NCBI RefSeq assembly: GCF_001507855.1
Contig: NZ_LGEN01000018.1
Span: 1 to 64,000 of the forward strand
Source: Halomonas sp. 54_146
Lineage (GTDB): Bacteria > Pseudomonadota > Gammaproteobacteria > Pseudomonadales > Halomonadaceae
Direction: 5' to 3'
Length of the DNA stretch: 64,000 bases
Within the stretch, counting starts at the first letter, position 1; each line of letters starts with the position of its first letter. Positions 39,189 through 49,086 of this stretch are shown one piece after another. A program made the position numbers and the translations under genes. Under the pieces are notes generated by a model. It saw only the letters and a program-made list of their open reading frames with translations. It did not search any database and was not told the DNA's origin.

Positions 39189-40238
39189 ATGTCAGACATG
39201 CCAGGTAGCCCTCAGCTTATGTCACGATTGCGCGTTGTTTTTGCCGGCACGCCTGAATTTGCCGCTTCCAGTCTTGCTGCGCTGCTGGAAAGCCAGCACG
39301 AAGTCATCGCGGTGTATACCCAACCCGACCGGCCCGCCGGTCGCGGCCGCAAACTCACGCCCAGCCCGGTGAAACAGCGGGCACTTGAGCATGGGCTGCC
39401 GGTGTACCAACCCCAAACGCTAAAAGAGCCCGCTGCCCAAGCCGAACTGGCCGCGCTTAATGCGGACATTATGGTGGTGGTCGCCTACGGACTGTTGCTC
39501 CCCCAAGCAGTGCTGGATACTCCGCGGCTGGGCTGCATTAACGTTCACGCTTCGCTGCTGCCCCGCTGGCGCGGCGCGGCGCCGATTCAGCGCGCCATTG
39601 AAGCAGGCGACAAGGTCTCCGGCGTGACCATTATGCAGATGGATGCTGGCCTGGACACCGGCGCGATGCTCTCAGAGGTGCGCACGCCGATCACCTCACG
39701 CACCACCGGCGGCGACTTGCATGATCGCCTAGCCATTCAAGGTGCCAATGCCCTGGTTAATGTACTCGATGCCTTTGCTACAGGCCCCGTTGATGCGACG
39801 CCTCAGCCCGAAGAGGGCGTCACCTATGCGGCCAAACTCAGCAAAGCGGAAGCCGAACTCGATTTTGAACAGCCAGCGCCTTTGTTAGCCAGCAAGATTC
39901 GTGCATTCAACCCCTGGCCGGTGGCCTGGTGCGCGCTAGGCGAAGATCGCCTACGGCTACTGATGGCCAGCGCAGGGGAAGTGAGCGTAGAGGAAGGCGA
40001 GCACCCGCCCAGCCCACCTGGCACATTGCTTGACCACGGCGACGACCACCTGCGGATTGCCTGCGGCATTGATGGCCGCGAGGTGCTATGCGTGACCAGC
40101 GCGCAGCTGCCCGGCGGTAAAGCCATGGCCGTGCGTGACTTACTGAATGCGCGCCACGCGCTTCTTGCCACCGGCACCCGTCTTGGCGCTCATCTTGACA
40201 AACCGGCGGCTCAGGCCAGCGAAGGAGAAACACCATGA
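39189..40238 (+). CDS. fmt: Methionyl-tRNA formyltransferase
   Basis: A 349-residue Fmt: [63 protein letters not shown] and [17 protein letters not shown] with the SLLP catalytic site. It formylates initiator Met-tRNA. Another ATG at 39219 ([10 protein letters not shown]) would give 339 residues; neither start has a ribosome site because repeats fill the upstream gap. Confidence 0.96.
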   Translation: MSDMPGSPQLMSRLRVVFAGTPEFAASSLAALLESQHEVIAVYTQPDRPAGRGRKLTPSPVKQRALEHGLPVYQPQTLKEPAAQAELAALNADIMVVVAYGLLLPQAVLDTPRLGCINVHASLLPRWRGAAPIQRAIEAGDKVSGVTIMQMDAGLDTGAMLSEVRTPITSRTTGGDLHDRLAIQGANALVNVLDAFATGPVDATPQPEEGVTYAAKLSKAEAELDFEQPAPLLASKIRAFNPWPVAWCALGEDRLRLLMASAGEVSVEEGEHPPSPPGTLLDHGDDHLRIACGIDGREVLCVTSAQLPGGKAMAVRDLLNARHALLATGTRLGAHLDKPAAQASEGETP

Positions 40239-41572
40239 GCCAAAAGCGCCCCTCTCAACATGGCGGAAGCGGCCAAGAAGTACGCGCCGCCGCGGCCCGC
40301 GCGCTGGCACCGGTACTCAGCGACCAAGGTTCACTGGCCGGTTTAGATGAGCACAGCGTGGTGGCCCGCGACCGCGGGCTATTAAAAGAGCTTTGCTTCG
40401 GCACCTGCCGTCGTTTACCGCGCCTGGAAGCCTTGGCGGGCGTACTGCTTAAGCAACCGTTTAAAAAGCGCGACAGCGATGTTCAAGCGCTGCTGCTGCT
40501 GGGTATTTACCAGCTGCTGTACATGCGCATTCCTGCCCACGCGGCAGTAGGCGAAACAGCAGGCGCTGCGCGGTTACTGAACAAGGAATGGGCCACCCGC
40601 GTCTTAAACGGTTGCTTGCGCCGCCTGCAGCGCGAATCCGAGGCGCTACAGGCGCAGGTAGACCGCGAAGAAAGCGTGGCGTTAGAGCATCCGCCCTGGC
40701 TACTTAACGCGCTGCGTCAGGCATGGCCAGAGCAGTGGCGCGATATTATCGAAGCCAACAACCACCCGGGCCCGATGACGTTGAGAGTGAATCAACGCTA
40801 CAACGACCGTGAAGCCTATCTGGGAATGCTCACTGAACAAGGGTTGAGCGGCCATTTATGCCCACACGCCCCAGACGCCATTACGCTGGAAACGCCCTGC
40901 GATGTCACCGCGCTGCCCGGCTTTGAAGAGGGCCACGTTAGCGTTCAAGATGAAGCCGCCCAGCTCTCGGCGGCACTCTTGGGCCCTGCGCTGGCACCGC
41001 GGCCAGGGGCTCGCGTACTCGATGCCTGCTGCGCCCCTGGCGGTAAAACGGCCCATTTGCTAGAGCAGTTTGATATTGCCCTAACGGCGATTGATAGCGA
41101 CAACCAGCGCTTGGCTCGGGTAGAAGATACCCTCAGCCGGTTAGGCGTTGAAGCGGTGCTCGAACACGCCGATGCCACCCAACGCGACTGGTGGAGCGGC
41201 ACGCCGTTTGATGCCATTTTGCTCGACGCCCCTTGCTCTGGCACTGGGGTGATTCGACGCCACCCGGATATCAAAAAGCTGCGCCGCAAAGACGATATCC
41301 GCCCACTGGCCAAGCTTCAGCGCCAGCTGTTAGATAACCTTTGGCCGATGCTGCGCGAAGGCGGCACCTTGCTGTATGCCACCTGCTCGGTACTGCCCGA
41401 AGAGAACAGTGAGCAAATCGAGGCGTTTCTCGCCCGCACGCCTAACGCCCATGTCACCACGCCCAGCGACGTTGCCTGGGGCATTCCCAGCGGCGCGGGT
41501 CGCCAACTGTTTCCGGCTCAAAGCAGTCACGATGGCTTTTTTTATGCCAGACTAGAAAAACGCACTGCCTAA
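40235..41572 (+). CDS. rsmB: 16S rRNA (cytosine(967)-C(5))-methyltransferase
   Basis: A 445-residue protein: N-terminal NusB-like domain ([13 protein letters not shown]...[31 protein letters not shown]), then a Rossmann methyltransferase with [33 protein letters not shown] (catalytic Cys) and [17 protein letters not shown] (second Cys). Overlaps fmt by ATGA, with AAGGAG upstream. In def-fmt-rsmB-trkA, a conserved cluster. Confidence 0.96.
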   Translation: MSQKRPSQHGGSGQEVRAAAARALAPVLSDQGSLAGLDEHSVVARDRGLLKELCFGTCRRLPRLEALAGVLLKQPFKKRDSDVQALLLLGIYQLLYMRIPAHAAVGETAGAARLLNKEWATRVLNGCLRRLQRESEALQAQVDREESVALEHPPWLLNALRQAWPEQWRDIIEANNHPGPMTLRVNQRYNDREAYLGMLTEQGLSGHLCPHAPDAITLETPCDVTALPGFEEGHVSVQDEAAQLSAALLGPALAPRPGARVLDACCAPGGKTAHLLEQFDIALTAIDSDNQRLARVEDTLSRLGVEAVLEHADATQRDWWSGTPFDAILLDAPCSGTGVIRRHPDIKKLRRKDDIRPLAKLQRQLLDNLWPMLREGGTLLYATCSVLPEENSEQIEAFLARTPNAHVTTPSDVAWGIPSGAGRQLFPAQSSHDGFFYARLEKRTA

Positions 41573-41578
41573 GCGTCG

Positions 41579-41646
41579 CCTGAACATAGACGCTGCCTGA
41601 ACATAGACGCTGCCTGAACACAGACGCTGCCTGAACATAGACATTG
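41579..41646 (+). repeat. 17-bp tandem repeat after rsmB (4 units)
   Basis: Four 17-bp units GCCTGAACATAGACGCT at 41579, 41596, 41613 and 41630 (the last two each diverged). The rsmB tail around its stop (CACTGCCTAAGCG) resembles the unit GACGCTGCCTGAA, so the array probably grew from the gene end. Confidence 0.9.
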
Positions 41647-41688
41647 TTTGATCCTGGGCAGTGAATTTATAACAAGGAAGGAGACACT

Positions 41689-41895
41689 ATGAGTCATCAC
41701 ACCTATAAGCACGTGGAACTGACCGGTTCTTCCGAGAAGGGTATTGAGGAAGCCGTACAGAACGCACTGACCAAGGCATCAGAAACGATTCAGCACATGC
41801 GCTGGTTCGAAGTGGTTGATACACGCGGCCATATTGAAGATGGCAAAGTAGCTCACTGGCAGGTCACGATTAAAGTCGGGTTTACGCTAGCGTAA
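41689..41895 (+). CDS. Dodecin
   Basis: A 68-residue dodecin: [24 protein letters not shown], the flavin-stacking Trp in [12 protein letters not shown], and WQVTIKVGF at the end. Dodecins form 12-mers that sequester flavins (riboflavin/FMN). AAGGAGG lies before the ATG. Inserted between rsmB and trkA. Confidence 0.95.
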   Translation: MSHHTYKHVELTGSSEKGIEEAVQNALTKASETIQHMRWFEVVDTRGHIEDGKVAHWQVTIKVGFTLA

Positions 41896-41912
41896 CCCCA
41901 CCTGCTTTTCGG

Positions 41913-41943
41913 CGGCGGCTGGTTTACACTGGCCGCCGTCTTT
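41913..41943 (+). terminator. Likely terminator after dodecin gene
   Basis: 7-bp stem CGGCGGC/GCCGCCG with a 12-nt loop followed by TCTTTATT, starting 17 bases after the dodecin stop. Confidence 0.6.
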
Positions 41944-42057
41944 ATTGCAGCGCATTATAGGCCGTCGCCTGATTTTAACGGCAGGTCTTATAACGATAAT
42001 GACATACGCCTTAATGACATCGCGCGCTGGCGCTTTTAATGGAACCGATGCTCAGCA

Positions 42058-43431
42058 ATGAAAATCATCATTCTCGGCGCCGGCCAGGTCGGCGGCACAC
42101 TGGCAGAACACCTCGCCCGCGAAGAAAACGACATTACCGTCGTTGATACCGACGCCAAAAAATTGCGCGAGCTGCACACCAAGCTCGATATCCGCACCGT
42201 GACCGGCGCGGGCTCCTACCCGATTGTGCTACGCCAAGCAGGCTGCGAAGACGCCGATATGTTGATCGCCGTCACCAACAGCGACGAGATCAATATGATC
42301 GCCTGCCAGGTCGCCCATACGCTGTTTCGTACCCCAACCAAAATTGCCCGCGTGCGCGCCACGGCGTACTTAACCCGCAAAGGGCTGTTCGCCCACGAAG
42401 CAATCCCCATTGATGTATTAATCAGCCCCGAGCAGGTGGTGACCGACCACGTGCGCCGCCTGATTGAGCACCCCGGTGCCCTGCAGGTGCTGGAGTTTGC
42501 CGGTGGTCTGGTGCAGCTGGTGGCGGTGAAAGCATTTTACGGCGGCCCGCTGGTGGGCCAGGATTTGGCCTTTCTGCGACGCCACATGCCCAACGTGGAT
42601 ACCCGCGTGGCGGCCATTTATCGCCGCAACCGGCCGATTATTCCCCGCGGCGACACGGTGATCGAAGCCGACGACGAAGTGTTCTTCCTCGCCGCCCGCC
42701 GGGATATTCGCGCGGTGATGAGTGAACTGCGCCGAGTCGAGCGCGATTTCCGCCGGGTAGTGATTGCCGGGGGCGGCAATATCGGCGAGCGGCTGGCAGA
42801 GCACCTAGAGCATAGTCATCAGGTCAAAATCATTGAGCACAACCTGGAACGCTGCACCACGCTCTCTGAGCGTCTTGATCGCACCGTGGTGCTGCACGGT
42901 AGCGCCACCAGCAAGCGCCTGTTGGAAGAAGAGAACATCGAAGAGTGCGATATCTTCTGCGCGCTGACCAACGACGACGAGGTCAACATTATGTCGTCGC
43001 TGCTTGCCAAGCGCTTAGGTGCCAAAAAAGTGCTGACGCTGATTAACAATGCCGCCTACGTGGACCTCGTCCAGGGGGGCGATATTGATATCGCCATTTC
43101 CCCCCAGCAGGCAACGATTGGCAGCCTGCTGACCCACGTGCGCCGCGGCGACATTGTCAACGTTCACTCGCTGCGCCGGGGTGCGGCCGAAGCCATTGAA
43201 GCCATCGCCCACGGCGACAAACAGTCGTCCAAAGTGGTGGGGCGTACCATTCGCGACATCGGCCTACCCGACGGCACCACGATCGGCGCGATTGTGCGGG
43301 GCAAAGAGGTCATCATCGCCCATGGCGATGTGATGGTAGAAAGCGGCGACCACGTGATTCTGTTTGTGATCGACAAGCGCCGCATCCGCGATGTGGAACG
43401 CCTGTTCCAAGTCGGCTTAACGTTCTTTTGA
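42058..43431 (+). CDS. trkA: Trk potassium transporter regulatory subunit TrkA
   Basis: A 457-residue tandem RCK protein: first NAD-binding domain [18 protein letters not shown], second [18 protein letters not shown], each followed by an RCK-C domain. It gates TrkH with NAD(H)/ATP at the cytoplasmic face. Potassium uptake is a first response to osmotic upshift and fits a halophile. trkH follows by 52 bases. Confidence 0.97.
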   Translation: MKIIILGAGQVGGTLAEHLAREENDITVVDTDAKKLRELHTKLDIRTVTGAGSYPIVLRQAGCEDADMLIAVTNSDEINMIACQVAHTLFRTPTKIARVRATAYLTRKGLFAHEAIPIDVLISPEQVVTDHVRRLIEHPGALQVLEFAGGLVQLVAVKAFYGGPLVGQDLAFLRRHMPNVDTRVAAIYRRNRPIIPRGDTVIEADDEVFFLAARRDIRAVMSELRRVERDFRRVVIAGGGNIGERLAEHLEHSHQVKIIEHNLERCTTLSERLDRTVVLHGSATSKRLLEEENIEECDIFCALTNDDEVNIMSSLLAKRLGAKKVLTLINNAAYVDLVQGGDIDIAISPQQATIGSLLTHVRRGDIVNVHSLRRGAAEAIEAIAHGDKQSSKVVGRTIRDIGLPDGTTIGAIVRGKEVIIAHGDVMVESGDHVILFVIDKRRIRDVERLFQVGLTFF

Positions 43432-43483
43432 TAGCCCCTAAATCACTGCCCAAGGCCGCCAACAACAGGAGCATGCGACAACC

Positions 43484-44932
43484 ATGAGTCTGCGGGTCAT
43501 TTTGCGTATTTTGGGGCTGTTGCTGATGCTGTTCAGCCTTACCATGCTGCCTCCCACACTGATTTCACTCTGGTTTCGTGACGGTGTATGGAGTGCCTTT
43601 ATTAGCGGCATTGCGATTTCGGTGGGCACTGGGCTGCTGCTGTATTTACCCAATCGCCGCTCGCAAAAAGAGCTGCGCATACGCGATGGATTTATTATCG
43701 CAGCGATGTTCTGGACGGTGCTGGCGCTGTTCGGCTCGCTGCCGCTGATGCTGTTCGGCGAAGGTTCATTGGGCATTACCGATGCGGTATTTGAGTCGTT
43801 CTCCGGTTTAACCACTACCGGTGCCACCGTGATTACCGGCATCGACTTTTTACCCGAATCGATTCTTTACTATCGCCAGCAGCTCCAGTGGCTGGGCGGT
43901 ATGGGTATCGTCGTGTTGGCCGTGGCCATTTTGCCCACCCTAGGCGTGGGCGGCATGGCACTTTACCGTACCGAGATTCCTGGGCCGCTGAAAGACTCCA
44001 AGCTAACGCCACGCATCACCGAAACCGCCAAAGCGCTGTGGTACATCTACGCCACGCTCACCCTGGCCTGCATGATCGCCTATATGCTGGCGGGCATGAA
44101 CTGGTTCGATGCCTTAGGCCATAGCTTTTCAACCGTCGCTATCGGTGGCTTCTCCACTTATGACGCCAGCATCGGCTATTTTGATAGCTACGCTATCGAA
44201 TTAATCTGCATCACGTTTATGCTTATTTCCGCGTTCAGCTTTAGCCTGCACTTTATTGCCTGGCGTGAAAAAAGCCTGATGCACTACTTTCATGACCCTG
44301 AAGCGCGCTTTTTAATGCTCTTTCTGCTCGCCCTGGCCGTGATTACAGTGCTCTCTCTATGGCTGACCAATACCTACGACACACTGCGCGGCTTGCGGCA
44401 CGGGGTTTTCCAAGTGGTTTCTGTTGCCACCACCGCCGGTTTTAGCGTCGCCGACTTTTCTATGTGGCCAGGTGCCCTGCCCTTTCTGCTGTTTGTGGCG
44501 GCCTTTGTGGGCGGCTGCTCCGGCTCTACCGGTGGCGGCATGAAAGTCATCCGGATTATTTTGATTATCAAACAGGGTATGCGTGAAGTCATGCGCCTGA
44601 TTCACCCCAACGCGGTGATTGCGGTCAAAGTAGGCAAAGTCAGCGTGCCCGATAGCATTGCCCAAGCGGTGTGGGGGTTCTTTTCCGTTTACGTGATGCT
44701 GTTCTTTTTGATGCTGGTGGGGGTCATGGCGACTGGCGTTGATCAGGTAACCGCCTGGTCGACCGTTGGCTCTGCGCTCAACAACCTCGGCCCCGCGCTA
44801 GGTGAAGCCAGCACTAACTATGGCGAAATGCCCAGCTTGGCAAAATGGATATTGGTAATCGCCATGCTGCTTGGCCGCCTGGAAATTTTCACCATACTGG
44901 TGCTGTTTACCCCCGCTTTCTGGCGACGTTAA
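43484..44932 (+). CDS. trkH: Trk potassium uptake channel TrkH
   Basis: A 482-residue membrane protein with ~10 TM helices and four selectivity-filter loops: TTTGATVITG, STVAIGGFSTYDAS, VATTAGFSVADFS and ALNNLGPALGEAS. Central GGCSGSTGGGMKVIRI is diagnostic. It imports K+ with Na+/H+ under TrkA control. Confidence 0.97.
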   Translation: MSLRVILRILGLLLMLFSLTMLPPTLISLWFRDGVWSAFISGIAISVGTGLLLYLPNRRSQKELRIRDGFIIAAMFWTVLALFGSLPLMLFGEGSLGITDAVFESFSGLTTTGATVITGIDFLPESILYYRQQLQWLGGMGIVVLAVAILPTLGVGGMALYRTEIPGPLKDSKLTPRITETAKALWYIYATLTLACMIAYMLAGMNWFDALGHSFSTVAIGGFSTYDASIGYFDSYAIELICITFMLISAFSFSLHFIAWREKSLMHYFHDPEARFLMLFLLALAVITVLSLWLTNTYDTLRGLRHGVFQVVSVATTAGFSVADFSMWPGALPFLLFVAAFVGGCSGSTGGGMKVIRIILIIKQGMREVMRLIHPNAVIAVKVGKVSVPDSIAQAVWGFFSVYVMLFFLMLVGVMATGVDQVTAWSTVGSALNNLGPALGEASTNYGEMPSLAKWILVIAMLLGRLEIFTILVLFTPAFWRR

Positions 44933-45017
44933 AGCATTTACGTCAGGCATCCTTTATGCCAGGGCATGCACTCAGACCCCTTTATTGACCAAATACAGAC
45001 CGAATTGAGAACCGTTA

Positions 45018-46313
45018 ATGAGCAATGAAACGTCCCACGAAGGCATGTCCCACCAAGGTGCGCCCAACGCAGCAGCGGGGTCGCTGGCTGAAACATCGGC
45101 CGCGCTACCTGCCACCAGCGGGCCGCTAAAAACGTTCACCGTTGGCGAAACACACTACACCCTGCTGGGCACGGCCCATGTATCCGAGGAAAGTGCCAAC
45201 GACGTGCGCCGGCTGATAGATAGCGGTGCCTTTGATGCGGTGGCCATTGAACTGTGTGATGCCCGCCACCACAGCATGTCCAACCCGGAGGCCATGGGCG
45301 AGCAAGACCTGTTCCAAGTCTTTAAAGAAGGCAAAGCGGGCATGGTCGCCGCAAGCCTGGCACTGGGTGCTTTTCAGCAGCGGATTGCCGAACAATCAGG
45401 CATTCAGCCGGGCGCAGAAATGCGCGCCGCCGTGGAAGAGTGCCGCACCCGCAAGCTGCCGCTGCTGCTGGTTGACCGCGATGTCGGCGTAACGCTGAAA
45501 CGCATCTACCGCAATGTGCCCTGGTGGCAGCGCTTCTCGCTGTTTTCGGGGCTGATTGGCAGCGTACTTTCCCGCCAGGATGTCTCCAAAGAGGATATCG
45601 AAAAGCTTAAAGAAGGCGACATGCTGGAAGCCACCTTCAGCGAATTTGCCGCCGAATCGGAAGCGCTCTATACCCCACTGATTCGTGAGCGCGACCGTTA
45701 CATGGCGCTACGCTTAGCCGAAGACGCACCGCCAGGGCGCTACCAGCATGTGTTAGTGGTGATTGGCGCGGGCCACCTGAAAGGCACCGGCGAGCACCTC
45801 GAAACGCCGCTACCTGACAACCCAACCGCTGAGCGTGAATCACTGGAAGCCACCCCGCCGCCGTCCAAGCTTTGGAAAGCGCTGCCGTGGTTGATTACGG
45901 TATTAGTGCTTACCGGCTTTGCGGTTGGTTTTTCGCGCAATACCGATCTTGGCTGGCAGCTGGTGCTTGAGTGGTTCCTGATTAACGGCATTCTCTCCGG
46001 TGGCGCGACCATTATCGCGCTAGCACACCCGGTTACCGTGATCGCCACCTTTTTTGCCGCTCCGCTAACCTCGCTGAACCCTACCATCGGCGCGGGCTTT
46101 GTGGCCGCTGGGGTTGAGCTCTTTATGCGCAAGCCCAAAGTGCGCGATTTTTCATCGCTACGCCACGATGTCACCCAGTTGAAAGGCTGGTGGAAAAACC
46201 GCGTATCGCGCACCTTGCTGGTGTTTATTCTCGCCACCGTGGGTTCTGCCATAGGCACCTGGGTAGCCGGGTTCAGAATCGCCGGCGCGCTATTTGGCAG
46301 TAGTGCTGGTTGA
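45018..46313 (+). CDS. TraB/PrgY-family membrane protein
   Basis: A 431-residue protein: TraB domain (LLGTAHVSEESANDVRRLIDSGAFDAVAIELCDARH, then LLLVDRDVGVTLKRIYRN and VVIGAGHLKG), followed by TM helices at ~298-315, ~325-350 and ~400-425. The family includes the enterococcal pheromone-shutdown protein and resembles Tiki-type metalloproteases (HxxE-like residues), but the bacterial role is unknown. The first ~40 residues are a low-complexity extension. Confidence 0.85.
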   Translation: MSNETSHEGMSHQGAPNAAAGSLAETSAALPATSGPLKTFTVGETHYTLLGTAHVSEESANDVRRLIDSGAFDAVAIELCDARHHSMSNPEAMGEQDLFQVFKEGKAGMVAASLALGAFQQRIAEQSGIQPGAEMRAAVEECRTRKLPLLLVDRDVGVTLKRIYRNVPWWQRFSLFSGLIGSVLSRQDVSKEDIEKLKEGDMLEATFSEFAAESEALYTPLIRERDRYMALRLAEDAPPGRYQHVLVVIGAGHLKGTGEHLETPLPDNPTAERESLEATPPPSKLWKALPWLITVLVLTGFAVGFSRNTDLGWQLVLEWFLINGILSGGATIIALAHPVTVIATFFAAPLTSLNPTIGAGFVAAGVELFMRKPKVRDFSSLRHDVTQLKGWWKNRVSRTLLVFILATVGSAIGTWVAGFRIAGALFGSSAG

Positions 46314-47206
46314 ACACCCTCAAACGTGCCCCCTGGCAGGCAGATGCGCTACTGCTATTGGTCACCCTGCTAGCCGCAGGGGGATGGATTTTTTCAAAAG
46401 AAGCGCTGGCAGGCATGCCGCCGCTGCTGTTTATCGGCACGCGCTTTTTGCTGGCGGGTTTGATGTTGACGCTTTTTGCCTGGCCCGCGCTGCGCCGTAT
46501 GCCCGCACGACGAATACGCCGCGGTGCGTTTGTTGGGCTGTTATTTAGCGCCGCTATTGCTTTTTGGGTACTGGGGCTTGAGCACTCCACCCACCTTGGC
46601 GAAAGCGCTTTTATTCATAGCTTGGGGATTCTCTTAGTACCTATCGTGGCGAGGCTACTGTTTGGGGATCGACCGCCTCGCACCACCTGGGTGGCGCTGC
46701 CCGTCGCCCTTATTGGCTTTGTGTTTCTATCGTTAAACGCAGGCTTTTCGGTAGAGGCGAGCCAGCTGTTTATGGTCTGCTCTGCGCTGTGTTTTGCCTT
46801 ACTGATCAACGTCAACACCCGGGTCGTGCGCAACCTGCCGCCGCTGCCATTCGCGACCCTGCAGCTACTCGTTGTAGGTGGTGTACTGACGTTGCTTTCG
46901 CTGCTGACAGAACGGGAAACACTCAACCTATCCCCCACTATTCTAGGCTGGTTTCTAGCCAGCGTTTTGTTTGCCAGCTCGCTGCGTTTTTACGTTCAGA
47001 TCAAAGCGCAAAGCATGACCACCCCCAGCCATGCCGCCGTTATTCTCATGCTGGAAGCCGTATGGACCGCGCTGCTAGCAGGCTGGTGGTTTAGTGAAAC
47101 CATGACACTCTTGCAGCTAATGGGCTGTGGGCTGATTTTCACCGCTCTACTGATCAACCGCTGGTACTGGGTGCGCCAGGTACTGCTACGCTGGATTCCC
47201 CACTAA
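46310..47206 (+). CDS. EamA/DMT-family transporter (TTG start)
   Basis: A 298-residue protein with ten hydrophobic segments and the two EamA halves (WIFSKEALAGMPPLLFIGTRFLLAGL; PSHAAVILMLEAVWTALLAGWWFSETM). Members export amino acids or other metabolites. It most likely starts at TTG 46310, overlapping the TraB gene stop by four bases; no ATG occurs before the second half of TM2. No clear ribosome site, so translation is probably coupled. Substrate unknown. Confidence 0.85.
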   Translation: MNTLKRAPWQADALLLLVTLLAAGGWIFSKEALAGMPPLLFIGTRFLLAGLMLTLFAWPALRRMPARRIRRGAFVGLLFSAAIAFWVLGLEHSTHLGESAFIHSLGILLVPIVARLLFGDRPPRTTWVALPVALIGFVFLSLNAGFSVEASQLFMVCSALCFALLINVNTRVVRNLPPLPFATLQLLVVGGVLTLLSLLTERETLNLSPTILGWFLASVLFASSLRFYVQIKAQSMTTPSHAAVILMLEAVWTALLAGWWFSETMTLLQLMGCGLIFTALLINRWYWVRQVLLRWIPH

Positions 47207-47275
47207 ATTTTGCGTGCCGCTGAGTTTTGCGCGCCGCTAAGTTTTGCGCGCACTACTAAACTTTACGCGCCACTA
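47203..47275. repeat. 17-20 bp tandem repeat joining two convergent stop codons
   Basis: Units start at 47203, 47220, 47237 and 47256 (CTAAATTTTGCGTGCCG and variants). The first contains the TAA of the EamA gene and the last is the 3' end of tapT on the other strand, including its stop. Confidence 0.88.
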
Positions 47276-48050
47276 GCCGCTGCATCGCCGCTGTCGGCGG
47301 GTCGATTTTATGATACAAGCGGCTTGCCGCGTAGCTATCGTTAAACACCTCAAAGTAATCATCCAGCACCTCTGCCGCCACCGCATCTCCGCCCTGACGC
47401 AGCAACTCGATAGCCACTTCCGCGGTACATAAATGCGCTTTTGATGCCGGTTTACGCAGCCGATAGCGCGTCTCACGTTCGGTACTCAATGGCAACACAG
47501 GCAGCTGGTCAAGGTAAGCGCTTTTACGAAACATCCGCCGCGCCTGACGCCAAGTGCCATCTAAAATGATAAACACCGGAATACGTGCCTGGCCCTTCGC
47601 CGCATGAACCGCGTCTATGCCTACCACCCGATCCGCGTAGTCCGGCTGGTCATCCGGAAAAATCACAAAAGGCGCGTAGCGCGAGTCGTCTAGCAGCGCC
47701 GCTAATTGGGCATCCGGCGCCACGCGATACCAGGTAAACACCCGCGTGGTGGTGATCACATCACGAATCAAACGCCCGGTATTGGTCGGTTTAAAGTGCT
47801 CCAACGGATGGGTCAACAACCACACCTGGGCATGGCTTTCCGCTTTCACCTGATACGGGCACAGGCAGTTTAACGCCGGCAGCTGGCAGCTATCACAGCG
47901 CGTTACAAAACTGCCTCGCGCTTTAAACTCACGCCGAGGTGGACGCGGATGCTCATTGGCTGGACTGTCTCCAGAACCAACAACAGAGCGATCATTTACA
48001 GAGCCCTCGAAAAAAGAGCCCTTATCAACAGAGCTATCAAAAGCAGACAT
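47256..48050 (-). CDS. tapT: tRNA-uridine aminocarboxypropyltransferase (DTW domain)
   Basis: A 264-residue DTW protein: zinc site TRCDSCQLPALNCLCPY, LLTHPLEHFKPTNTGRLI, the DTW core ILDGTWRQARRM and a closing TAEVAIELL region. TapT makes acp3U at position 47 of tRNA using SAM. Start at ATG 48050 (GGAG five bases before) rather than the TTG at 48077. The N-terminal ~40 residues are low-complexity. Confidence 0.88.
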   Translation of the reverse strand: MSAFDSSVDKGSFFEGSVNDRSVVGSGDSPANEHPRPPRREFKARGSFVTRCDSCQLPALNCLCPYQVKAESHAQVWLLTHPLEHFKPTNTGRLIRDVITTTRVFTWYRVAPDAQLAALLDDSRYAPFVIFPDDQPDYADRVVGIDAVHAAKGQARIPVFIILDGTWRQARRMFRKSAYLDQLPVLPLSTERETRYRLRKPASKAHLCTAEVAIELLRQGGDAVAAEVLDDYFEVFNDSYAASRLYHKIDPPTAAMQRLVARKV

Positions 48051-48148
48051 CCGCGCTCCAGAGTGTTGAATAATCAAGAGTGGAAAAGGGCGCAGAGTAT
48101 AAAGCAGAGTTTCGCTGAACAGCTAGGTGCTTGTTTATGAGAACAAGG

Positions 48149-48628
48149 CTATGAAATGGAAGAGAGTGCAAGCTTTTGGTCAATGCGTTTCAGAATCGCT
48201 TCCAAACTGGCTACCGACTCAATCGCCAGCATTAAAATGGCCGCATTTTTATCGGGGTCATCTGGGTACTCATGAGCGAAACGATTTCGCAGCATTCGTA
48301 ACGCTTGCCATTGCTCACTATCTTCGATGTAACCCAGCTTTTCTAGACGATGAAGCTTATCGAGCATAGGCCGATCTTCGTAAGGCTCCTGAAGATACAG
48401 CAGTACTGAAGGCATTAATCGTGCCCCGATAGCGTCTTGCAACTTACCAAATCTAAGCACGAACTGATCCAAACTTTGCACCTCTGCATCACTTAGTAAC
48501 GCAAGACGTTCACCGGTTAGTGGCAGCGACGTTTCTAAAGATGACAGCGCATAGTCAATGAAATGTCGATGACGCTGACACTCGCGCCAAGCATCAAGCA
48601 AACGATGCTGAGGAATGTTTTGATTCAT
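48149..48628 (-). CDS. HepT-like toxin of a nucleotidyltransferase pair
   Basis: A 159-residue all-helical protein ending its core with RNRFAHEY, which fits the RX4HXY active-site motif of HepT-type HEPN RNases. It overlaps the upstream MntA-like gene by four bases (ATGA). In the characterised Shewanella pair, HepT is an RNase silenced by MntA-mediated AMPylation at the motif Tyr. The sequence is longer at the N-terminus than minimal HepT; a non-toxin HI0074-like binding subunit is the alternative. Confidence 0.75.
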   Translation of the reverse strand: MNQNIPQHRLLDAWRECQRHRHFIDYALSSLETSLPLTGERLALLSDAEVQSLDQFVLRFGKLQDAIGARLMPSVLLYLQEPYEDRPMLDKLHRLEKLGYIEDSEQWQALRMLRNRFAHEYPDDPDKNAAILMLAIESVASLEAILKRIDQKLALSSIS

Positions 48629-48930
48629 AGCGGTATGCCCGACTGTTCAGCAATACTGAAAATAGGGGGGGAATGAGCCCGGCCTGGATAATCGATCAAT
48701 ATATCGATTTTCTGTTCGCCCAGCGCTTGCTGCAGCTGCACTTGGCAACTTATCTCGGCTCGCACGATATCGTTAATATCCTGCATGTCAGTGGTGATCA
48801 GTAGATCAATATCACCGCCACGACGACCGTCATCCGCACGGGAGCCAAACAGTTTTACACGCGCCTGAGCGCCAAAGCAGTTTTTTACTGACTGGACGAT
48901 TTTTTGGCGCTGATAGTCACTCAAACGCAT
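48625..48930 (-). CDS. MntA-like minimal nucleotidyltransferase (antitoxin)
   Basis: A 101-residue protein with the nucleotidyltransferase motif KLFGSRADDGRRGGDIDLLI (GS-x9-DxD) and a third acidic residue in KIDILID. By family it transfers AMP, and beside a HepT-like gene it is the expected antitoxin. GGTGAG precedes the ATG. Confidence 0.8.
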   Translation of the reverse strand: MRLSDYQRQKIVQSVKNCFGAQARVKLFGSRADDGRRGGDIDLLITTDMQDINDIVRAEISCQVQLQQALGEQKIDILIDYPGRAHSPPIFSIAEQSGIPL

Positions 48931-49010
48931 AGTGGCTCACCTTCGGGTGGGGTTATGCAAAGCCTAGCATATTTCCTCGCCACCTCCGTAAACCTAAAAA
49001 CTCTCTAACG

Positions 49011-49040
49011 TTGACACCCAAAGCACAACGCCGCTAAAGT
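49011..49040 (+). promoter_or_regulatory. Candidate sigma-70 promoter of the biotin operon
   Basis: -35 TTGACA (49011-49016), 18-bp spacer, -10 TAAAGT (49035-49040), about 45 bases before bioB. Confidence 0.55.
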
Positions 49041-49053
49041 CTCGTTAACTGTC

Positions 49054-49085
49054 TAGTCAACCAATAGAGATAAAAAGGTTTACAC
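49054..49085 (+). promoter_or_regulatory. Candidate BirA operator
   Basis: TAGTCAACC, 14 bases, GGTTTACAC. This matches the known gammaproteobacterial BirA box TTGTAAACC-N14/15-GGTTTACAA at 7/9 and 8/9 positions. The right half overlaps the only Shine-Dalgarno-like bases (AAGG) and ends one base before the bioB ATG. BirA-biotinyl-AMP binding here would block the whole operon. Confidence 0.75.
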
Positions 49086-49086
49086 T

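Noticed and set aside
41579..41646. Short regularly spaced repeats as a CRISPR array
   Set aside because: Units are directly adjacent with no spacers, and no cas genes are present in the window.
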